Of a DNA stretch of 64,000 nucleotides, positions 60,697 to 64,000 are shown piece by piece. Below the pieces are notes generated by a model. That model searched no databases. It saw only the letters and a list, made by a program, of their open reading frames with translations, and had not been told where the DNA came from. The stretch's first letter is position 1, and every line of letters starts with the position of its first letter. The DNA is from an uncultured Prevotellaceae bacterium (GTDB lineage Bacteria; Bacteroidota; Bacteroidia; Bacteroidales; Bacteroidaceae): positions 21,685 through 85,684 of the forward strand of contig CAMVDU010000006.1 of the NCBI GenBank assembly GCA_947166345.1, written 5' to 3'. Position numbers and translations under genes: made by a program.

Positions 60697-60704
60697 CAAA
60701 GATA
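60697..60704 (-). promoter_or_regulatory. -7 box of trmO
   Basis: TATCTTTG on the minus strand, 4 bases before the ATG. Confidence 0.5.
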
Positions 60705-60778
60705 CGAAAAAAAAAGAATATGAAATGATGAGAAAAGAAAAAATCTTCATTTAGAATTTATTATTTGGAATTATTTCG

Positions 60779-60786
60779 TACCTTTG
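60779..60786 (+). promoter_or_regulatory. -7 box of the SLC13-type transporter gene
   Basis: TACCTTTG 50 bases before the ATG at 60837. Confidence 0.5.
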
Positions 60787-60836
60787 CACCCCGTTAGCGA
60801 GAATCAGAATATTCAAACGCATAAATACTACACAAA

Positions 60837-62333
60837 ATGTTTAAAAGTTTTCACGGATTCCACCTCGTAGAGGCCTATCACAGGGCCCGTCACGAGAAGC
60901 GGTTCGATCCCTACAAAGTCATCAAGAAATCCATCCAGGCATTCATCGTCCTGGCAGTAACCCTGACCTTATGGAACCTCCCCACCACAGCCTTCGGCAT
61001 TGACGGCCTCACCGTTGTGCAGCAGCGCATCATCGCCATCTTTGCCTTTGCCACGCTGATGTGGATCATGGAGGTAGTATCGTCGTGGGCCACCTCGGTA
61101 GCCATTATCGGTCTCATGCTGCTCTTCACCAGCGACAGCGGTATCAGCTTCATGTGCGACCCCGAGGAAGTGGGCACCCTGCTCCCTTACAAAGGCATCA
61201 TGGCAACATTTGCCGACCCCGTCATCATGCTCTTCATTGGTGGTTTCGTACTGGCCATCGCAGCAGCCAAGACAGGTCTCGACGCCCATCTGGCCAAGAT
61301 ACTCTTGAAACCCTTCGGCACCAAGAGCGAGAACGTGCTGCTGGGCTTCCTGCTCATCACCGGTCTGTTCTCCATGTTCGTGTCCAACACGGCCACGGCA
61401 GCCATGATGCTGGCCTTCCTGACGCCTGTGTTCAAGCAGCTGCCTCCTGAGGGCAAGGGCCGCATCGCTATGGCCCTGTCCATCCCTGTGGCAGCCAATA
61501 TCGGCGGTATGGGAACGCCCATCGGCACCCCTCCCAATGCCATCGCCATGAAGTACCTCACCGAGCTGGGCATCAACATCAGCTTCAGCCAGTGGATGCT
61601 ATTCATGATACCCCTCGTGGCCGTTCTGCTGTTCATCGGCTGGATGCTGCTGCGCAAGCTGTTCCCCTTCACCCAGAAGACTATCGAGCTGAAGATTGAG
61701 GGCGAGATAAAGCGCGACTCACGCACCTACATCGTCATTGCCACCTTCACCGTCACCGTCCTGCTCTGGATACTTGAAGACGTCACAGGCATCAACTCCT
61801 ACACCGTGGCCATCATCCCCTTCATGATCTTCGCCCTCACAGGCATCATCACCAAGTACGACCTTGAGGAAATCAACTGGAGCGTCATCTGGATGGTGGC
61901 AGGCGGCTTCGCCCTGGGTTACGGTCTGAACAACTCCGGTCTGGCCAAGCTCGCCATGGAGAGCATCAACTTCGGAGCCTTCCCGCCCATCATCATCCTC
62001 ATCATCTCGGGCCTCATCTGCTACCTGCTGAGCAACTTCATCTCCAACTCAGCCACAGCAGCCCTCCTCATGCCCATCCTCGCCATGGTCTGCACAGCCA
62101 TGGGCGACACCCTGGCACCCATCGGAGGCACCTCTACCGTCCTCATCGGCATAGCCATCGCTGCCTCCAGCGCCATGATCCTGCCCGTGTCCACGCCTCC
62201 CAATGCCCTAGCCTACTCCACTAACCTGGTCAAGCAGAAGGACATGGTCAAGATTGGCATCATCATGGGCGTCATCAGCATCGCCATCGGCTACGCCATG
62301 CTCTATGCCATCGGCTCTCTGGGGCTCATCTAA
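60837..62333 (+). CDS. SLC13/DASS-family sodium-coupled anion transporter
   Basis: 498 residues with about eleven membrane helices. The paired SNT signatures VSNTATAAMML (near 182) and ISNSATAALLMP (near 401), each followed by a TPPNA loop (GTPPNAIAM, STPPNALAYS), are the sodium and carboxylate binding sites. Likely imports dicarboxylates such as succinate, or sulfate. Has its own promoter and terminator. Confidence 0.9.
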   Translation: MFKSFHGFHLVEAYHRARHEKRFDPYKVIKKSIQAFIVLAVTLTLWNLPTTAFGIDGLTVVQQRIIAIFAFATLMWIMEVVSSWATSVAIIGLMLLFTSDSGISFMCDPEEVGTLLPYKGIMATFADPVIMLFIGGFVLAIAAAKTGLDAHLAKILLKPFGTKSENVLLGFLLITGLFSMFVSNTATAAMMLAFLTPVFKQLPPEGKGRIAMALSIPVAANIGGMGTPIGTPPNAIAMKYLTELGINISFSQWMLFMIPLVAVLLFIGWMLLRKLFPFTQKTIELKIEGEIKRDSRTYIVIATFTVTVLLWILEDVTGINSYTVAIIPFMIFALTGIITKYDLEEINWSVIWMVAGGFALGYGLNNSGLAKLAMESINFGAFPPIIILIISGLICYLLSNFISNSATAALLMPILAMVCTAMGDTLAPIGGTSTVLIGIAIAASSAMILPVSTPPNALAYSTNLVKQKDMVKIGIIMGVISIAIGYAMLYAIGSLGLI

Positions 62334-62358
62334 ACCCCTCCCATTTATATCAAACCAC

Positions 62359-62395
62359 ATGAGGGTGTGTCAGTTTTGGCACGCCCTCATTTTTC
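62359..62395 (+). terminator. Terminator of the SLC13 gene
   Basis: 62359-62372 pairs with 62377-62390 over 14 positions with two wobbles, loop GTTT, then TTTTTC. Core GTGTCA / TGGCAC shared with the hairpins at 34817 and 53797. Confidence 0.85.
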
Positions 62396-62437
62396 TTTTT
62401 CACAGGAACGACACGTTCATCGTCCACATCAGCAGGA

Positions 62438-62536
62438 CTAATAGCCCGCGCACGAAGCCGTCGTAATTGTAGTCAGGATTGCGGTGATGATAGTGACGGC
62501 CAGCTCCAGCACCCGCTTCCAAGGGAAAGATTTCAT
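62438..62536 (-). CDS. Smalltalk-type small protein
   Basis: A 32-residue gene: MKSFPWKRVLELAVTIITAI then LTTITTASCAGY. A short basic start with Trp, one hydrophobic helix rich in Ile/Thr and a Cys near the end match the 'smalltalk' proteins of Bacteroidetes, which lie near HU-like DNA-binding genes. The HU-like gene is indeed upstream on the same strand. The TASC could be a lipobox-like site. Function unknown. Confidence 0.7.
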   Translation of the reverse strand: MKSFPWKRVLELAVTIITAILTTITTASCAGY

Positions 62537-62589
62537 AGTTGATGAGTTTTTGAGTTGATAAGTTGATAAGTTTTTGAGTTTAAGAATTT

Positions 62590-62755
62590 AACGGGAGTTA
62601 TCGGGAGTTAACAGGCTTTCAGCCTGTGGAGTTATCGGACAATAGTTTTTGCTGCAGATGGGGTGCACACAGAGTATCGTCCGTTAACTTCTCGAGCCGC
62701 AGGCTCGTTAACTTCGCCAACGCAGTTGGCTAACTCCCGTTAACTCCCTTTCCGA
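62590..62755. repeat. TAACTCCCG array with three small-loop hairpins
   Basis: Hairpins ACAGGCT-TTC-AGCCTGT (62611-62627), CGAGCC-GCA-GGCTCG (62693-62707) and GCCAAC-GCA-GTTGGC (62716-62730), each flanked by GTTAACTTC, TAACTCCCG or the inverse. It fills most of the gap between smalltalk and the HU-like gene. Degenerate GTTGATAAG-type repeats lie just before (62537-62585). Confidence 0.78.
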
Positions 62756-63229
62756 TTAAGGCTCCTCGGGTTCGACGGGCGTCAGTCCGCCTGAGCTGCC
62801 ACCCGAGCTTTCGCCAGGCTCCACATTCTTGTACTCGCGTACGCGTACGCCACGGGTCATTTCCTGAACGGTCTTGCCGCCTGCCTCTCGGGTGGTGATG
62901 GGCTGGAACAGCACGCGCACCTTCTTCACGTTCTGGGCGGTGAAGTCGCTCTCGCTCTCGGCGCCCTCGGTCGAGATGCCGTACTTGAACGTGCCCAGGT
63001 AGGGCAGCTTCACGCTCTTCGACTCCTCCATGAACTTCTTCATGGTGGGACCCAGCTCGCTCAGCACTGCCAGGATGTCGGCGCGCTTCACGGTGCAGTT
63101 CTCCTGCATCATGTCGGCGATGCGCTCGATGTCCACACACTCGTCGTAGACGGCTCGGCCGTACCACTTCAGGTAAGCCTTCTCGTTCTTGTCGTTCTTG
63201 TTCTGATACTTAAAATACTTCAGTGCCAT
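62756..63229 (-). CDS. HU-like DNA-binding protein (HU-HIG type)
   Basis: 157 residues. ALKYFKYQNKNDKNEKAYLKWYGRAVYDE is the typical start of the Bacteroidetes HU-related family. The helical part has MMQENCTVKRADILAVLSEL, and the beta arm follows (LPYLGTFKYGI, VRVLFQPITTREAGG). The tail is Gly/Ser/Pro/Glu-rich. Probably binds DNA without sequence preference. A long 5' leader of about 85 bases follows a consensus promoter. The smalltalk gene lies about 220 bases downstream. Confidence 0.88.
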   Translation of the reverse strand: MALKYFKYQNKNDKNEKAYLKWYGRAVYDECVDIERIADMMQENCTVKRADILAVLSELGPTMKKFMEESKSVKLPYLGTFKYGISTEGAESESDFTAQNVKKVRVLFQPITTREAGGKTVQEMTRGVRVREYKNVEPGESSGGSSGGLTPVEPEEP

Positions 63230-63322
63230 AATTGTAAATGTTTTTGATGGTATTAAATTACTCTTGCGACCAGCTACGTCGGGTGGCCGCCTCCCGCTTT
63301 ATGTCTCTCATGATTGACAATG

Positions 63323-63354
63323 CAAAGGTACGAAGAAATGACGAGGTGGGCAAA
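63323..63354 (-). promoter_or_regulatory. Promoter of the HU-like gene
   Basis: TTTG (63354-63351), 20 bases, TACCTTTG (63330-63323) on the minus strand. Confidence 0.75.
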
Positions 63355-63520
63355 TATTTTGAACAGATGTTCCAAAAAACTTTTAACTTGGTTTGTGTTA
63401 ACCTACTAATACACAACGTGTTACACATAGCCAGTTCTCTCTTATCGCCCTCTTATCGGCACATTATCGCCAACGCGCATTTCATTCTTTCATTATTACA
63501 TTCTTTCATTTTTCACCTCC

Positions 63521-63630
63521 GAGCGTCATCTTGGTGTCCAAGGAGCGTCATCTTGCTCGGCACCGTGCGTCACCTTGCTGGGCAAGGAGCGTCTCGGCGC
63601 GATGCAGGGAGCGTCTCGTTGCAGGGGAGA
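63521..63630. repeat. 22-bp phased array, five units
   Basis: Units start at 63521, 63543, 63565, 63587 and 63609; each begins G(A/T)GCGTC. CAAGGAGCGTCTC (63584-63596) is the inverse of bases within unit 3 of the array at 34501. No protein frame is credible in 63355-64000. Confidence 0.85.
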
Positions 63631-63687
63631 ATGTCCTTTTCTGAACCTTTTCTGGGCTACAAAGCTAGAGTATATATAATAATGTGT

Positions 63688-63724
63688 GACGCAGTAGCAC
63701 ACTAGCACGCTAGCACACTAGCAT
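63688..63724 (+). repeat. Left arm of a 37-bp inverted repeat
   Basis: Begins GACGCA and consists mostly of GCACACTA-type 8-base units. Its inverse with only three differences lies at 63894-63930. Confidence 0.82.
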
Positions 63725-63780
63725 TAGCAATCTGAGATTGTACAGACTTCGATTCCCCCCGTCCGACGAACGAAAGGAGA

Positions 63781-63853
63781 AATGAACTATTAATTTAATA
63801 GTATAATATATTTATATTAATATATAATATATATATTATATATATAATATAAG
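63781..63853. other. Highly AT-rich segment inside the inverted repeat
   Basis: About 70 bases of almost pure A/T, largely TATATAAT-type and self-complementary. It lies midway between the two 37-bp arms. It could melt easily; no gene is seen. Confidence 0.7.
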
Positions 63854-63893
63854 ACTTTGCTACTCCCTATAAGCAAGGACGCAATTTTACCTT

Positions 63894-63930
63894 ATGCTAG
63901 TGTGCTAGTGTGCTAGTGTGCAAGTGCGTC
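63894..63930 (-). repeat. Right arm of a 37-bp inverted repeat
   Basis: Three GCTAGTGT units, then GCAAGTGCGTC; the inverse of 63688-63724 with three differences. Confidence 0.82.
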
Positions 63931-64000
63931 TGAGACATATCTCGCTCGAAAAAACTCAAAATTCTTTTGGTTCTTTGCTCGCTTATTCGAAATTTTGCAC

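Noticed and set aside
63238..63705. A 155-codon open frame at the right end
   Set aside because: It runs through the HU-like gene promoter, the 22-base array and AT-rich DNA; composition is not protein-like.
63740..63770. tRNA-like stretch containing TTCGATTCC
   Set aside because: The flanking bases cannot form the T stem or an acceptor stem; no cloverleaf can be drawn.

Overview
The window looks like chromosome of a Bacteroidales bacterium, most likely Prevotella in the broad sense. The evidence is: promoters of the Bacteroidetes type (TTTG, about 20 bases, TAnnTTTG) in front of many genes; almost no Shine-Dalgarno sequences; a BspA-like leucine-rich surface protein, a FimB/Mfa2-type fimbrial lipoprotein and C-terminal secretion (T9SS-like) domains; a eukaryote-like GT3 glycogen synthase beside an alpha-glucan phosphorylase; the L28-L33-DUF4295 trio; an HU-like protein with a small 'smalltalk' gene; and DUF4890/DUF5715-type proteins. 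No rRNA, tRNA, insertion sequence or CRISPR array was seen.

Layout. 1-3.6 kb: an AT-rich stretch with a BspA-like gene, two strong inverted repeats and a VapC-type toxin with a tiny upstream partner. 3.6-18.4 kb: housekeeping genes (oxaloacetate decarboxylase-like protein, FKBP isomerase, D,D-carboxypeptidase, dxs, trkA-trkH, ribD, frr-rsgA, a sugar kinase). 18.5-23.6 kb: the aromatic amino acid operon pheA, aminotransferase, DAHP synthase/chorismate mutase, tyrA. It is preceded by a leader peptide with seven consecutive Tyr codons and a complete attenuator. 24.6-28.7 kb: tatA-tatC, a fused polyferredoxin and a Tat-exported iron-sulfur aldo/keto reductase. 30-34.4 kb: glycogen synthase and phosphorylase. 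35.6-38.7 kb: Kdo synthesis (kdsA, kdsD) and a cardiolipin synthase. 38.7-51.8 kb: a TPR protein, ABC-type binding protein, radA, a thioredoxin-esterase fusion, O-antigen flippase and glycosyltransferase, ribosomal proteins, cinA, tsaD, map and galE. 52-56.3 kb: a NifU-like scaffold plus GGGtGRT protein, then three related unknown genes. 56.5-64 kb: pgi, a HAD hydrolase, lipoproteins, trmO, a SLC13 transporter, smalltalk, the HU-like gene and a repeat-rich end.

The most striking layer lies between the genes. Short phased arrays sit at gene junctions throughout: many with a 7-base period, several with 9, three with 22, and one inverted pair built of 8-base units. The 7-base units often carry a stop codon in the sense of the gene they follow, and real stop codons often lie inside the first unit. 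Similar arrays are translated in frame inside glgA (twice), rsgA, the cardiolipin synthase signal peptide, the dxs C-terminus and the polyferredoxin linker. A further family consists of small hairpins with a constant GCA loop and different but complementary stems. Together with the aromatic attenuator, these are the best candidates for something not yet described. All functions were assigned by reading motifs; no database search was possible.
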